64,000 bases of DNA from Streptomyces rubellomurinus (GCF_000961885.1 NZ_JZKH01000002.1:1-64000), one strand, 5' to 3'; positions 52,099-64,000 are shown, counted from the first letter of the stretch. Translations and numbers: made by a program. Notes: a model not told the origin generated them from the letters alone.

Positions 52099-53121
52099 GT
52101 GCTCTGGCCGCTGATCGCCCTGCTCGCCACCGCCGCGGGCGTCCTCGCGGTCGGCTGGATCGTCGACCAGGCCCTCCAGCGGATCAGCGCGAACCACCCC
52201 GAGGCCCCGGTCTGGTCGCTCCTGCGCCGCTCCCGGATCCCCCTCCAACTCGCCCTGGTGTCAGCCCTGTTGCTCGTCACCAATCCGGTCGGGCGGATCT
52301 TCCGCCGGCAGGACGACGACGGCGCCCACCACCTCGTCCTGCTGCTCCTGCTCGCCTCCCTCGGCTGGCTCACCGTCCGCGTGGTGGCCGCCGTCCTGGA
52401 GGCGCTGCTCGGCCGCTACGAGCGGACGGTCTCCGACGACCCGGCCCGCGTCCAGCGCGTCCACACCCAGATCAGCATGCTGCGCCGGGCGGTCAGCGCG
52501 GTGATCGTCGTGGTCACCGCGGCCGTGATGCTGCTGACCTTCTCCGCCATGCGCACCCTCGGCGCCAGCCTGCTCGCCTCGGCCGGCATCATCGGCATCG
52601 TGGCCGGCATCGCCGCCCAGAGCACCCTGGGCAACTTCTTCGCCGGCCTGCAGATCGCCTTCGGCGACACCGTCCGGATCGGCGACACCGTGGTGGTGGA
52701 CGGCCAGCAGGGCACGGTCGAGGAGATCACCCTCACCTACCTGGTGGTCCGGCTCTGGGACTACCGCCGGCTGATCGTCCCGGTCTCCTACTTCGTCAGC
52801 AAGCCGTTCGAGAACTGGACCCGCCGCGACCCCGGCCTGCTCGCCGCCGTCCTGCTCCACCTCGACCACAGCACCCCGGTCGACGCCCTTCGCAGCGCCC
52901 TGCACGCCTACCTGGAACAGCACCCGCTCTGGGACGGCGCCGAGTGGGCCCTCCACGTCACCGACACCACCCCCAGCACCATCGTCGTCCGCGCCACCAT
53001 GACGGCCCGCAACCCCGACGACGCGGCCCGGCTCCGCTTCGACATCCGCGAACACCTCGTCGCCCACCTCCGCGACGAGCACCCCCAGGCCCTGCCCCGC
53101 CTGCGCACCACGCCCGAGTAG
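52099..53121 (+). CDS. MscS family mechanosensitive channel
   Basis: 340 residues. N-terminal membrane helices, then the pore/beta-domain motif TLGASLLASAGIIGIVAGIA, AQSTLGNFFAGLQIAFGDTV, RIGDTVVVDGQQGTVEEITL, conserved in MscS. GTG at 52099 chosen because AGAAGG lies 5-10 nt upstream. The 139 bp between it and the fusion gene hold no gene. Followed by a GNRA-tetraloop terminator. Confidence 0.85.
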   Translation: MLWPLIALLATAAGVLAVGWIVDQALQRISANHPEAPVWSLLRRSRIPLQLALVSALLLVTNPVGRIFRRQDDDGAHHLVLLLLLASLGWLTVRVVAAVLEALLGRYERTVSDDPARVQRVHTQISMLRRAVSAVIVVVTAAVMLLTFSAMRTLGASLLASAGIIGIVAGIAAQSTLGNFFAGLQIAFGDTVRIGDTVVVDGQQGTVEEITLTYLVVRLWDYRRLIVPVSYFVSKPFENWTRRDPGLLAAVLLHLDHSTPVDALRSALHAYLEQHPLWDGAEWALHVTDTTPSTIVVRATMTARNPDDAARLRFDIREHLVAHLRDEHPQALPRLRTTPE

Positions 53122-53128
53122 CACGAAG

Positions 53129-53154
53129 CCCCGCGCCCCGAAAGGGGCGCGGGG
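53129..53154 (+). terminator. Terminator after mscS-like gene, GAAA tetraloop
   Basis: Perfect 11 bp stem (53129-53139 with 53144-53154) capped by a GAAA loop. Confidence 0.85.
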
Positions 53155-53157
53155 ACC

Positions 53158-53171
53158 GCGCGACCAGCCAT
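53158..53171. repeat. 14-bp element GCGCGACCAGCCAT, copy 2
   Basis: Starts 3 nt after the terminator stem; identical to 25955-25968. Confidence 0.6.
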
Positions 53172-53219
53172 GCACTCAGCCGCGGGCCCGCTCATCACGG
53201 AACCCCGGCCCCCGAAGGG

Positions 53220-53681
53220 CTAGAGCACCCTCGTCATCGTCCGGTGCGGAATCCCGGCGTCGTCGTACACCGGCCCGTCCGCCGCGTACCCCAGCCGCTC
53301 GTAGAATCCGAGCGCCTGCACCTGCGCGTGCAGCTCGACCTCGACGCCCCCGCGCTCGGCCCCGGCCGCCTCGATCGCCCGCACCAGCGCGGCCCCGAGC
53401 CCGGTGCCCCGCGCGGCGGCCCGGACGGCGAGCCGCCCGAGCAGCACCCGCCCCTCGACGCCCCCGGTCAGCTCGGCCGCCTGCGCGCCGAAGATCAGCC
53501 GCCCGGTGCCCAGCGCCGTCCCGTCCTCGGCCAGCGCCAGCACGTGCACCGCGGTGGCGTCGTACTCGTCGTACTCCAGCTCCTCCGGCACGTTCTGCTC
53601 GACGATGAACACGTCCCGGCGGACGGCCCGCACCAGCGCGAGGTCCGCCTCCCCCCGGGCGGTCCGCAGGACGAATCCCAT
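53220..53681 (-). CDS. GNAT family N-acetyltransferase
   Basis: 153 residues. Acetyl-CoA loop LGRLAVRAAARGTGLGAALV with R-G-x-G-L-G (about 83-99) and end ALGFYERLGYAADGPVYDDA. Similar to ElaA-type acetyltransferases (VRRDVFIVEQNVPEELEYDE at the start is the ElaA signature). ATG overlaps the rluD stop codon by one base (TGATG), so co-translated. Confidence 0.8.
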   Translation of the reverse strand: MGFVLRTARGEADLALVRAVRRDVFIVEQNVPEELEYDEYDATAVHVLALAEDGTALGTGRLIFGAQAAELTGGVEGRVLLGRLAVRAAARGTGLGAALVRAIEAAGAERGGVEVELHAQVQALGFYERLGYAADGPVYDDAGIPHRTMTRVL

Positions 53682-54619
53682 CAGCTCTCGGCCGCGATGA
53701 CGTCGAGCGCCTTGCGCAGGTCGTCCGAGTACTCGCTGTGGAACTCGACCCACTGCCCGTCCGCCGGGTGCTCGAAGCCGAGCGAGACGGCGTGCAGCCA
53801 CTGCCGGGTGAGCCCGAGCCGCTTGGCCAGCGTCGGGTCGGCGCCGTAGGTGAGGTCGCCGACGCAGGGGTGCCGCAGCGCGGACATGTGGACGCGGATC
53901 TGGTGGGTGCGCCCGGTCTCCAGCTTGATGGCGAGCAGCGAGGCCGCCCGGTACGCCTCGATGAGGTCGTAGTGGGTGACGGACGGCTTGCCGTCGCGCG
54001 TGACGGCCCACTTCCAGTCGGAGCTGGGGTGCCGCCCGATCGGCGCGTCGACGGTCCCGCTCATCGGATCCGGGTGCCCCTGGACCAGCGTGTGGTACCG
54101 CTTCTCGGTGATCCGGTCGTGGAACTGCCGCTTGAGGTCGGTGTACGCCCGCTCGGACTTGGCGACGACCATCAGGCCGGAGGTGCCGACGTCCAGCCGG
54201 TGCACGATGCCCTGCCGCTCGGCCGCGCCCGAGGTCGAGATCCGGTAGCCGGCGGCCGCGAGCCCGCCGATCACGGTGGGGCCGGTCCAGCCGGGGCTGG
54301 GGTGCGCGGCGACGCCGACCGGCTTGTCGACGAGCACGATGTCCTCGTCGTCGTGGACGATCCGCATGCCGTCGACCGGTTCGGCGACGATCTGGACCGG
54401 GGCGGCGGGGGCCGGGATCTCGACCTCCAGCCAGGCGCCGGCGGTGACCCGGTCCGACTTGCCGGCCACCGCGCCGTCGAGCGTCACCTTGCCCTCGGCG
54501 GCCAGCTCGGCGGCCTTGGTCCGGGAGAACCCGAACATCCGGGCGAGGGCGGCGTCGAGGCGCTCGCCCTCCAGGCCGTCGGGTACGGGGAGGCTGCGGA
54601 TCTGCGCTGCGGTACTCAC
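53681..54619 (-). CDS. rluD: RluA-family 23S rRNA pseudouridine synthase
   Basis: 312 residues. N-terminal S4 domain ([31 protein letters not shown]), then the catalytic core [20 protein letters not shown] with the essential Asp, [33 protein letters not shown]. Usual member next to lspA in actinobacteria; uridines 1911/1915/1917 are the targets in E. coli. GTG at 54619 chosen from the family start. Confidence 0.9.
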   Translation of the reverse strand: MSTAAQIRSLPVPDGLEGERLDAALARMFGFSRTKAAELAAEGKVTLDGAVAGKSDRVTAGAWLEVEIPAPAAPVQIVAEPVDGMRIVHDDEDIVLVDKPVGVAAHPSPGWTGPTVIGGLAAAGYRISTSGAAERQGIVHRLDVGTSGLMVVAKSERAYTDLKRQFHDRITEKRYHTLVQGHPDPMSGTVDAPIGRHPSSDWKWAVTRDGKPSVTHYDLIEAYRAASLLAIKLETGRTHQIRVHMSALRHPCVGDLTYGADPTLAKRLGLTRQWLHAVSLGFEHPADGQWVEFHSEYSDDLRKALDVIAAES

Positions 54620-54679
54620 CCGTACGAGTATGCCGGAAACGCGGCCCACGCCTCCCATCGGAGGCCGGCCGCCCTCCCG

Positions 54680-55267
54680 CTACTCCTTCTCGTCCTTCTC
54701 CGCCTGCTGGTGGACGGTCCCGTCCGGGTTGCTGCCCCGGAAGGAGAGGAGGACGACGAGGATCCCGCCGCAGACGATCGCCGAGTCGGCGAGGTTGAAC
54801 ACCGCGAAGTGCTGGACGGAGATGAAGTCGACGACGTGCCCGCGGAAGACGCCCGGCGTGCGGAACAGCCGGTCGGTGAGGTTGCCCAGCGCCCCGCCGA
54901 GCAGCAGTCCGAGCGCGATCGCCCAGGGCAGGCTGTACAGCCGGCGGGCGATCCGCCAGATGACGACGATGACGGCCGCGGCGATCATCGTGAAGACGAC
55001 GGTGAGCGCCTGCCCCATGCCGAAGGCCGCGCCGGAGTTGCGGATCACCTGGAAGGTGACGACCTCGCCGACCACCTTGATCGCCGCGTGGTTCTCCAGC
55101 CGCGCCACGACCAGCAGCTTGCTGCCGAGGTCGATCAGGAAGGCGAGCACCGCGATGACCAGCAGGACGCCGATCCGCCGCGGGCCCTTGGGCTTCTCCG
55201 CCGCCGTGGCCCCGTTCGCGGGTGCCGCCTCCGCCGGCTCGGCGGGATCGGCCACGGGCACCTCCAC
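54680..55267 (-). CDS. lspA: Signal peptidase II (lipoprotein signal peptidase)
   Basis: 195 residues. Four membrane helices. Catalytic aspartates in [12 protein letters not shown] (D about 131) and [13 protein letters not shown] (D about 156), with [14 protein letters not shown]. It cleaves prolipoproteins after diacylglyceryl transfer. N-terminus is longer than in E. coli and Pro/Ala-rich ([20 protein letters not shown]), and the GTG start is not well supported by a ribosome site. The 228 bp between lspA and the dksA-like gene show no gene. Confidence 0.9.
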   Translation of the reverse strand: MEVPVADPAEPAEAAPANGATAAEKPKGPRRIGVLLVIAVLAFLIDLGSKLLVVARLENHAAIKVVGEVVTFQVIRNSGAAFGMGQALTVVFTMIAAAVIVVIWRIARRLYSLPWAIALGLLLGGALGNLTDRLFRTPGVFRGHVVDFISVQHFAVFNLADSAIVCGGILVVLLSFRGSNPDGTVHQQAEKDEKE

Positions 55268-55495
55268 GTCATCGGCGGGGTTCGGGACGGCGTCGTCCCG
55301 GGTCTGGGGGGAACCTTGCGTACTGATGATCCGCTCCGCTGCCGATGGAGTTCCCCCGGTCCGGAGCCGGAGGAGGTGCTGGGGGCCGACGCCCGCCCGA
55401 AATCACCCGGTCCAGCCGGTCCGGGCACGCCGGGCGACGTCACGGGGTCGAGCGTACGGCAAGCCCGACCCCCCGCGTCGCCCCGGTGACCCGGT

Positions 55496-56041
55496 TCAGC
55501 GGCGTTCCTGCTTGGCCTTGCACTGCACGCAGAGCGTCGCCCGGGGGAAGGCCTGCATCCGGGCCTTGCCGATGGCCTGGCCGCAGGACTCGCAGATGCC
55601 GAAGCCGACGCCCTCCAGCCGCTCCAGCGCCCGCTCGGTCTGGGCGAGGCTGTCGCGGGCGTTGTTGGCCAGGGCCAGTTCGCTCTCCCGCGAGATGTTC
55701 TTCGTACCGGCGTCGACCTGGTCGTCGCCGGCTCCGTCGTTGGAGTCGCGCATCAGGCCCGCGATGGCGGCGTCGGCGGCGTCGATCTCGCCGCGCAGCC
55801 GCTCCAGGTCGCTGATCAGCTCGTCGTGCAGCTCGTGGACCTCGTCGGCGGTCCACGGCTCCTCGCCGGGCCGGACCGGCAGCGTGGCCGGATCGACGGA
55901 CTCGGCGCCACGCGGAACGGTCACGGTGTCGGTGCCGCTCTTCGGTGCGGTTGTGGTCACAATCCCCTCCCCTGGATCGACCGCCACGGCCTTGCGTGCC
56001 CGCTTGGTGGCGGTACCCGCGCCGGTTCCCTTCTCAGCCAT
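55496..56041 (-). CDS. TraR/DksA-type zinc finger protein
   Basis: 181 residues. A helical coiled coil (DEVHELHDELISDLERLRGE, NNARDSLAQTERALERLEGV) and a C4 zinc finger C-x2-C-x17-C-x2-C in FGICESCGQAIGKARMQAFP, RATLCVQCKAK. The coiled-coil/finger layout is that of DksA-like RNA polymerase secondary-channel factors. The N-terminal 40 residues (ATKRARKAVAVDPGEG) are low-complexity. ATG at 56041 (MAEKGTG) chosen over a longer frame. Divergent region to the ileS T-box. Confidence 0.85.
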   Translation of the reverse strand: MAEKGTGAGTATKRARKAVAVDPGEGIVTTTAPKSGTDTVTVPRGAESVDPATLPVRPGEEPWTADEVHELHDELISDLERLRGEIDAADAAIAGLMRDSNDGAGDDQVDAGTKNISRESELALANNARDSLAQTERALERLEGVGFGICESCGQAIGKARMQAFPRATLCVQCKAKQERR

Positions 56042-56298
56042 GGCTTCGACCCCATCTACGAACGAATCGAGCCGCCGGTTCCCGGCGGCCTCCAGTGCCG
56101 GAACGATAATCCCGATCAAAACCGGTCACAACATGACATACCGACGCCTCACAACGATCCCACCCAGGCAGCCGCCCCAGCCACCACGCCCCTCGCGCTA
56201 GCAAGGTTGTGCCCAGATCACCCCCGCCTAACCACCTCCCGAAACCGCCCCTGACCGGGCCCGGAGCCGCGTGGCGGAATCGACTTGCCGCGGGCCGA

Positions 56299-56304
56299 TA
56301 CACT
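56299..56304 (+). promoter_or_regulatory. ileS promoter -10 box
   Basis: TACACT, placing the transcript start near 56311, directly at the 5' side of the T-box leader. No clear -35. Confidence 0.45.
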
Positions 56305-56317
56305 GGCCCTTGCAAGG

Positions 56318-56582
56318 CGCAGATGGGACGAGTACCGACGTACGCAGCCACCAGCGACCCGGGGACGGTGCGAGCCCGGGGGTGTGCACGGCGGGAAGAT
56401 CACCCCGGAGCCGCCGGAAGAACGGCCGCCACCAGGCGGCCCACTAGACCCGGCAGCAACCCCAAACAAGAGGGCCGCAGCGCACCACCGCGGCCAAGGA
56501 GGGTGGTACCGCGGGTCGGCGAAGGCCGTCTCGTCCCTCCGGAGGATCCAGTCCCAGCATCCGCCGGAGGTAGACGCCCGCG
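56318..56582 (+). promoter_or_regulatory. T-box riboswitch (ileS leader), translational
   Basis: The conserved T-box GGGTGGTACCGCG lies at 56501-56513, with flanking CCGCGG arms at 56488-56493 and 56509-56514 that form the antisequestrator-type helix. A candidate isoleucine specifier ATC is at 56399-56401, inside a purine-rich loop. GACGAGTA at 56328-56335 begins the Stem I part. A sequestrator helix, CCTCCGG (56536-56542) with CCGGAGG (56564-56570), would cover the Shine-Dalgarno sequence, as in actinobacterial ileS T-boxes that act at translation. Uncharged tRNA(Ile) binding is expected to expose the ribosome site and raise IleRS synthesis. Confidence 0.9.
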
Positions 56583-59714
<3,132 letters not shown>

Positions 59715-59725
59715 CCCGCACCACC

Positions 59726-59769
59726 GGAACCGCCGCCCCGCTCCCCGGAGCCGGGCGGCGGTTCCTTTT
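59726..59769 (+). terminator. Intrinsic terminator of ileS
   Basis: 13 bp outer stem (59726-59738 with 59753-59765), inner 5 bp stem, then TTTT. Confidence 0.9.
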
Positions 59770-59809
59770 GTTCCGCGCCCTCCCCCGATCAGGCTCCCGA
59801 AGAACCAAA

Positions 59810-59853
59810 AGGGCGCCCCCTCCCCGACCCGGAGGTCGGAGAGGGGGCGCCCT
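59810..59853 (-). terminator. Intrinsic terminator of divIVA
   Basis: 13 bp stem (59810-59822 with 59841-59853) plus 6 bp inner stem; the minus strand continues with TTTT. About 20 nt past the divIVA stop codon. Confidence 0.9.
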
Positions 59854-59873
59854 CGAAGAGCCGAGCTACAACC

Positions 59874-61211
59874 TCAGTTGTCGCCGTCCTCGTCGATCAG
59901 GAAGCCCCGCATCGGCGCCGGAGCCTGCTGCATCGGCTGCGGCGGCTGCGGCCGGACGGCCGCCATCGGCTGGGTCATCCCGGCCGGCTGCATCTGCGGA
60001 GCCCCGCTGCCGCCGCCCGCCTGCCCGCCGAAGCTGGGCGCCGGCGCGTTCCCGCCGAAGGAGTTCTGCCCGCCGAAGGACGGCGTGCTGCCCCCGAAGG
60101 ACGGCTGGTTCCCACCGAAGGACGGTGCACCGGAGCCCATCGCACCGGCACCGGCCGGCGCCATCGACGAGGCCGCCGGCGGCAGCGACGCGGTGGCGGG
60201 GATCCGCGGCGGGGCGAGCGAGTCGTCGGCCTGCGACTCCAGCTGGCGCAGCTGGGTCTCCAGGTACGACTTCAGGCGCGTCCGGTACTCACGCTCGAAC
60301 GCCCGCAGGTCCTCGACCTTGCGCTCCAGCGTGGCGCGGGCCGACTCCAGCGACCCCATCGCGACCCGGTGCTTCTCCTGCGCGTCCCGCTCCAGCGCGT
60401 CGGCCTTGGCGCGGGCGTCCCGCTCCAGGCCCTCGGCGCGGCTGCGCGCCTCGCCGACGATCTTGTTGGCCTCGGAGCGGGCCTCGGAGATCGCCTGGTC
60501 GGCGGTCTGCTGCGCGAGCGCGAGCACGCGGGCAGCGCTGTCGCCGCCGGGGGCCTGCTGCTGCATCGGGCCGGGGCCGCCGAGCGGGCCGCCCATCTGC
60601 TGCGGCGCGCCCATGGGGCCGCCCATCGGCTGCATCTGCTGCTGGCCCATGCCCTGGCCCATCGGGTTGCCCATCTGCTGCGGGCCACCGGGGCCGCCCA
60701 TGGGCTGGAGCATCTGACCGCCCATCGGCTGGACCAGCTGCTGCTGGCCGCCCATGGTCTGGTTCATCTGCTGCTGCGGGCCGCCCATCGGACCGCCGGG
60801 GGCGGCCGGGAGCTGCGGGGCGCCGGAGGGCAGGCCGAGGGGCTGGTTGCCCATCTGCTGCTGCGGACCGCCGGGGCCCATCTGCTGGGGACCACCCGGG
60901 CCCATCTGCTGCGGTCCACCCGGGCCCTGCTGGCCGGGGACCGGCGGGCCGGATATGGCGGCCGGCACCGGAGCGCCACCCTGACGGGGCGCCTCCTGCG
61001 GCGGCTCCTTCCGCATGTTGGCCTGGTTCTGCGCGGCGGCGCGAGTCGCGGCGGCCAGCTTGGCCCGCAGGTCCTCGTTCTCCCGGAGGAGGCGGGTCAG
61101 CTCCGCCTCGACCTCGTCGAGGAAGGCATCGACCTCGTCCTCGTCATAGCCTTCACGCAGGCGGACGGTCGTGAACTGCTTGTTCCGAACGTCCTCGGGG
61201 GTCAATGGCAT
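59874..61211 (-). CDS. divIVA: DivIVA-type polar growth protein with long Gln/Pro-rich insert
   Basis: 445 residues, longer than typical Streptomyces DivIVA. N-terminal DivIVA domain [40 protein letters not shown] (1-70), low-complexity insert about 85-220 with GPGGPQQM and MGGP/QQM units, a second coiled coil about 225-335 ([60 protein letters not shown]), then a repetitive PSFGG tail. Organises apical growth and septum positioning. Start ATG with AGGTGAAGAG upstream; terminator after. Adjacent to yggT and sepF as in the family. Confidence 0.9.
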   Translation of the reverse strand: MPLTPEDVRNKQFTTVRLREGYDEDEVDAFLDEVEAELTRLLRENEDLRAKLAAATRAAAQNQANMRKEPPQEAPRQGGAPVPAAISGPPVPGQQGPGGPQQMGPGGPQQMGPGGPQQQMGNQPLGLPSGAPQLPAAPGGPMGGPQQQMNQTMGGQQQLVQPMGGQMLQPMGGPGGPQQMGNPMGQGMGQQQMQPMGGPMGAPQQMGGPLGGPGPMQQQAPGGDSAARVLALAQQTADQAISEARSEANKIVGEARSRAEGLERDARAKADALERDAQEKHRVAMGSLESARATLERKVEDLRAFEREYRTRLKSYLETQLRQLESQADDSLAPPRIPATASLPPAASSMAPAGAGAMGSGAPSFGGNQPSFGGSTPSFGGQNSFGGNAPAPSFGGQAGGGSGAPQMQPAGMTQPMAAVRPQPPQPMQQAPAPMRGFLIDEDGDN

Positions 61212-61270
61212 CTCTTCACCTCAACGTGATCGTCGGCACACCGGCATCCTGTCGCATCGCTCACCTACGA

Positions 61271-61552
61271 CTAGGGGTGCACAAGCGAGATCAGGACATA
61301 CACAATGATCATCAGTACGAAGAAGGACAGGTCGACTGCCACGCCACCGAAACGCAACGGCGGGATGAACCGCCGAAGAAGCTTGAGCGGCGGATCCGTG
61401 ACAGTGTACGTGGCCTCCAGGACCAGGACCATGGCCTTGCCGGGCCGCCACGAACGGGCGAACTGGAACACCCAGTCCATCACCAGCCGCACGAGCAGGA
61501 ACACCAGGAAGACGAGCAGGGCGTAGTAGAGCACCGCCCACACGACGTTCAT
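61271..61552 (-). CDS. yggT: YggT family membrane protein
   Basis: 93 residues. Two or more hydrophobic stretches (VVWAVLYYALLVFLVFLLVR and AVDLSFFVLMIIVYVLISLV) with the family motif TVTDPPLKLLRRFIPPL. Cluster member between sepF and divIVA in actinobacteria; role unknown, possibly in membrane or division-site processes. GGGAGAGGGAAG ribosome site before the ATG. Confidence 0.9.
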   Translation of the reverse strand: MNVVWAVLYYALLVFLVFLLVRLVMDWVFQFARSWRPGKAMVLVLEATYTVTDPPLKLLRRFIPPLRFGGVAVDLSFFVLMIIVYVLISLVHP

Positions 61553-61654
61553 CGCGCTTCCCTCTCCCCGGTCGCGGCCCTGGGGCCGGCCTCTCGCTCG
61601 TCACCTGTCGTTGACCCACTGTTGATCAGATCCACACGTAAAGTCGTGGCCGGG

Positions 61655-62257
61655 TCAGCTCTGGTTGAAGAACCCACCCTCGGCGATCCGAGCCTTGTCC
61701 TCCGCCGTGACATCGACGTTAGCAGGCGACAGCAGGAACACCTTCTGTGTCACGCGCTCGATACTGCCGTGCAGACCGAAGACGAGTCCAGCGGCGAAGT
61801 CTACGAGCCGCTTCGCGTCCGTGTCGTCCATCTCGGTCAAATTCATGATCACCGGGGTGCCGCCACGGAACTGTTCCCCGATGGTACGGGCCTCGTTGTA
61901 GGTCCGCGGGTGCAGCGTGGTGATGCGGTAGGGCTCTCGTTCGTTCACTACCTTGGGCATGATCACCGGGGCGCTCTTCTCCAGGTTGTGGCGGCGTTCG
62001 GGTGTGATGGACGACACTGGGGCCATCCTCGGGGTCTCCTGCCGGATCGGCACCGCGGCCGGGACGGGCTGGGGGGTGATCGAGGAGACCGGAGCGGGCG
62101 CGGCGGCCGGCCGCGGAATGTCCTCGGTCCGCTGGCCCGTGCGGATCGGCTCGGGGTCCGCGTCGTAGTCGTCGTCGGGGTCGTACCCCTGGCCGTCGTA
62201 CGTCTCGTCCTCCACGAGGCCGAGGTAGACCGCCATCTTGCGCATCGCGCCGGCCAT
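61655..62257 (-). CDS. sepF: SepF, FtsZ membrane-tethering division protein
   Basis: 200 residues. N-terminal amphipathic anchor ([20 protein letters not shown]) and C-terminal SepF domain: [24 protein letters not shown] region ([20 protein letters not shown]), [60 protein letters not shown]. The linker carries a short duplication, APVSSITP at two places 22 residues apart. Binds FtsZ and the membrane. ATG with GGAGACAGGAG upstream. Confidence 0.95.
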   Translation of the reverse strand: MAGAMRKMAVYLGLVEDETYDGQGYDPDDDYDADPEPIRTGQRTEDIPRPAAAPAPVSSITPQPVPAAVPIRQETPRMAPVSSITPERRHNLEKSAPVIMPKVVNEREPYRITTLHPRTYNEARTIGEQFRGGTPVIMNLTEMDDTDAKRLVDFAAGLVFGLHGSIERVTQKVFLLSPANVDVTAEDKARIAEGGFFNQS

Positions 62258-62471
62258 GCTCCTGTCTCCTCCGCTTGTGGTGGACCGCCGGGCCACGGCC
62301 CTGCTCAGCGGATTCCGCAGTCCCCCCACGACGGCGCGTCAGGTCGACGACCTGTCAGAGTTCGTGGAGTGGGGGCCGCGGAGCTGCGATCCACGGTTCG
62401 CTAGCCGCCCCGAGGAGCTGCTAGATTCTGTCCTATTTTGTCCTGCAGTCTGATCTACTTACCCGGTGACG
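62258..62471. promoter_or_regulatory. Gap between yggS and sepF with an AT-richer patch
   Basis: 213 bp without a gene. A patch around 62420-62460 is much richer in A/T than the surroundings and may hold a sepF promoter on the minus strand; no clean -35/-10 pair can be named. Confidence 0.3.
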
Positions 62472-63260
62472 TTACCTGAGGGGTGACCTCACTCCGAGTA
62501 CCGCCGTTCCGACGCGCACATGTGTCGCACCGGCGGCAATCGCCTGCTCCAGGTCCCCGCTCATCCCTGCGGAGACCATGGTGGCAGCCGGATGGGCCGC
62601 CCGTACGGCGGTTGCGATTTCCGCCAGCCGATCGAAGGCCCGGGCGGGGTCGCCGGCCAGCGGACCGGCCAGCGGAGCGACGGTCATCACACCGTCAAGT
62701 CGCAGCCCGGGCGTGTCGGCGATCGCGTCGGCCAGTTCGGCGACGTCCTCCGGCGCGACCCCGGCCCGGTGCTCGCCCTCTCCGTGCTCCTTGTCGAGCG
62801 CCACCTGCACCAGGCAGCCCAGCTCCGGCCGCTCGGCCTTGAGCACCGCCGCCGAGAGCGACTCGACCAGCCGCGGCCGGTCCACCGAGTGCACGTGGTT
62901 CGCGTACCGGACGACCGAGCGGACCTTGTTGGTCTGCAGCTGCCCGACGAAGTGCCAGTCAAGAGGAAGGTTTCTGCACTGCTCCGCCTTGGGCGCGGCG
63001 TCCTGGTCGCGGTTCTCCGCGACGTCCGTCACCCCCAGTCCGGCCAGCAGCGCGGTGTCCTCGGCCGGGTAGGTCTTGGTGACGACGATCAGCGTGACCT
63101 CCCCGCGCGGGCGCCCGGCGGCCGCGCAGGCGTCCACGATCCGGCGTTCGACCACGTCGAGGTTGGTCCCCAGTTCCTCGTACCGGGCCCGCTGGCCCTC
63201 CGTCAGCGCGGCCGAGAACTCCGCGCTCCCCGGGAACGGTCCGTAGATGTCGTTCGTCAT
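62472..63260 (-). CDS. yggS: YggS family PLP-binding protein (PLP homeostasis)
   Basis: 262 residues, alanine-racemase-like barrel. PLP lysine in VTLIVVTKTYPAEDTALLAG (about residue 64), LPLDWHFVGQLQTNKVRSVV with H-x-I/V-G-x-x-Q-x-N-K, phosphate loop SAGMSGDLEQAIAAGATHVR. Binds PLP and influences its balance; no enzyme activity known. Its ATG overlaps the pgeF stop by one base (TGATG). N-terminus MTNDIYGPFPGSAEFSAALT is longer than in E. coli. Confidence 0.9.
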   Translation of the reverse strand: MTNDIYGPFPGSAEFSAALTEGQRARYEELGTNLDVVERRIVDACAAAGRPRGEVTLIVVTKTYPAEDTALLAGLGVTDVAENRDQDAAPKAEQCRNLPLDWHFVGQLQTNKVRSVVRYANHVHSVDRPRLVESLSAAVLKAERPELGCLVQVALDKEHGEGEHRAGVAPEDVAELADAIADTPGLRLDGVMTVAPLAGPLAGDPARAFDRLAEIATAVRAAHPAATMVSAGMSGDLEQAIAAGATHVRVGTAVLGVRSPLR

Positions 63261-63991
63261 CACTGTTCAGAGCCCAACCAGACGTAGCTCGCGAGCCGAC
63301 CCGTGCGCTGCTCACGGCGATAGGAGTAGTGATCGGCGGATTCGAGGGTGCAGACCGGTGAGCGCACCAGTCCGGTGACCCCCACCGCGGCCAGCTGGGC
63401 CGCGACTCCCTCCGGCACGTCCAGGGCCGGCGTTCCCCACGAGGTCTCGGCGAACGCCTCCGGCACCACGGCGGCGACCTCGGCGCGCAGTTCGGCCGGC
63501 ACCTCGTAGCAGCGGCCGCAGACCGCGGGGCCGGTGGCGGCGGTGATCCGCGCCGGCTCGGCCCCCAGTTCGACCATCGCCCGCACGGCCGCGGGCACCA
63601 CGCCGGCCGCCAGCCCGGGCCGGCCCGCGTGGGCCGCGCCCACCACGCCCGCCACCGGGTCGGCCAGCAGCACCGGGGTGCAGTCGGCGGTCAGGACGGC
63701 CAGCGCGAGCGGCCGGTCGGTGACCACCGCGTCGACGGTGGGCGCCTGGCCGAGCGGCTGGCGCCCGGTCACCACGGCGACCTCGGCCCCGTGCACCTGG
63801 TTCATCCACACCACGTCGGCCGGGTCCAGCCCCAGCTCCCGGGCGGCGATCGCCCGGTTCTCCCGGACGGCCCCGGGGTCGTCCCCCACCGCGCCACCGA
63901 GGTTCAGCGCCCCGTACGGCGAAGTGCTCACCCCGCCCCACCGGTCGGTGAAGGCGAAGTGAGCACCGTCGCGTACCGCGTGATCGATCAC
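63260..63991 (-). CDS. pgeF: Multicopper-type laccase-domain protein (PgeF/YfiH)
   Basis: 243 residues. Signature residues WMNQVHGAEVAVV, VLTADCTPVLLADP, VGAAHAGRPG and GRCYEVPAEL with CTLESADHYSYRREQRTGR. Members hydrolyse UDP-MurNAc carrying L-Ser, an editing step in peptidoglycan synthesis, in E. coli. GTG start overlaps the ftsZ stop (GTGA). Located right after ftsZ as in actinomycetes. Confidence 0.9.
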   Translation of the reverse strand: MIDHAVRDGAHFAFTDRWGGVSTSPYGALNLGGAVGDDPGAVRENRAIAARELGLDPADVVWMNQVHGAEVAVVTGRQPLGQAPTVDAVVTDRPLALAVLTADCTPVLLADPVAGVVGAAHAGRPGLAAGVVPAAVRAMVELGAEPARITAATGPAVCGRCYEVPAELRAEVAAVVPEAFAETSWGTPALDVPEGVAAQLAAVGVTGLVRSPVCTLESADHYSYRREQRTGRLASYVWLGSEQ

Positions 63992-64000
63992 TTAAGGAAG
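63988..64000 (-). CDS. ftsZ: C-terminal codons of ftsZ (gene lies outside window)
   Basis: Only the last three complete codons, F-L-K, and the TGA stop are in the window. FtsZ commonly ends VPDFLK in Streptomyces, and the gene order ftsZ-pgeF-yggS-sepF fits. Assignment rests on that order and the F-L-K end. Confidence 0.6.

Overview
The window is G+C-rich DNA with strong third-position G/C bias, many GTG and TTG starts and tightly overlapped operons. Gene content points to a high-GC actinomycete of the Streptomycetaceae (Streptomyces or Kitasatospora type): a his cluster with PriA and no separate trpF, SepF/DivIVA division genes, a T-box ahead of ileS and many actinobacteria-only small proteins. 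I see no tRNA, rRNA, CRISPR, phage, IS or plasmid gene. It looks like chromosomal backbone with accessory patches. No database search was run; calls rest on motifs, length and context.

Left part (1-11.7 kb, mostly accessory). The end of a septum-formation-domain gene is followed by about 1.08 kb of non-coding DNA holding a same-orientation array of about a dozen near-perfect hairpins (434-1396). Two more of the same design lie beyond the next gene. Then come a NUDIX gene paired with a small internally duplicated protein, an extended SDR, an XRE-type regulator, a HATPase with a decayed radical-SAM-like remnant, a dienelactone hydrolase, a small secreted protein, a ricin-type lectin, a DUF5937/winged-helix regulator and a double-VOC protein.

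Core metabolism (11.7-31.4 kb). The his cluster hisD-C-B-(small membrane protein)-H-priA-(ridA)-hisF lies on the minus strand with stop/start overlaps. After it come a beta-helix-like membrane protein, a LON-substrate-binding-domain protein, YbaK, a DUF2567-like protein, an ABC-2 pair, a NYN-domain protein, asd, a dapA-like gene with a divergent LysR gene, and dnaE starting at TTG.

Middle accessory part (31.5-53.2 kb). Two paralogous repeat proteins bracket a zinc-ribbon/proline-rich protein and an odd Val-Glu/His-rich protein. Further along are small secreted proteins, MOSC, DinB, DUF4034-like, DUF6191, a methyltransferase, an esterase, a kinase-fold phosphotransferase, a gene broken by one in-frame TGA, an ArsR/MFS pair with two inverted-repeat operators, a DLH homologue lacking its nucleophile, a peptidase-like hydrolase fused to an ABC ATPase with its permease, and an MscS channel. 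A second hairpin family (core AAGTCGGCC-n-CCGACTT) sits just after the stop codon of six minus-strand genes here and at 8.4 kb.

Right part (53.2-64 kb). This is the distal division cluster on the minus strand: ftsZ (last codons only), pgeF, yggS, sepF, yggT and divIVA, then dksA-like, lspA, rluD and a GNAT gene. ileS is inserted on the plus strand with a T-box riboswitch and a strong terminator.

Recurring themes are leaderless starts (TANNNT box 6-7 nt before the start codon) and two structurally defined hairpin families.
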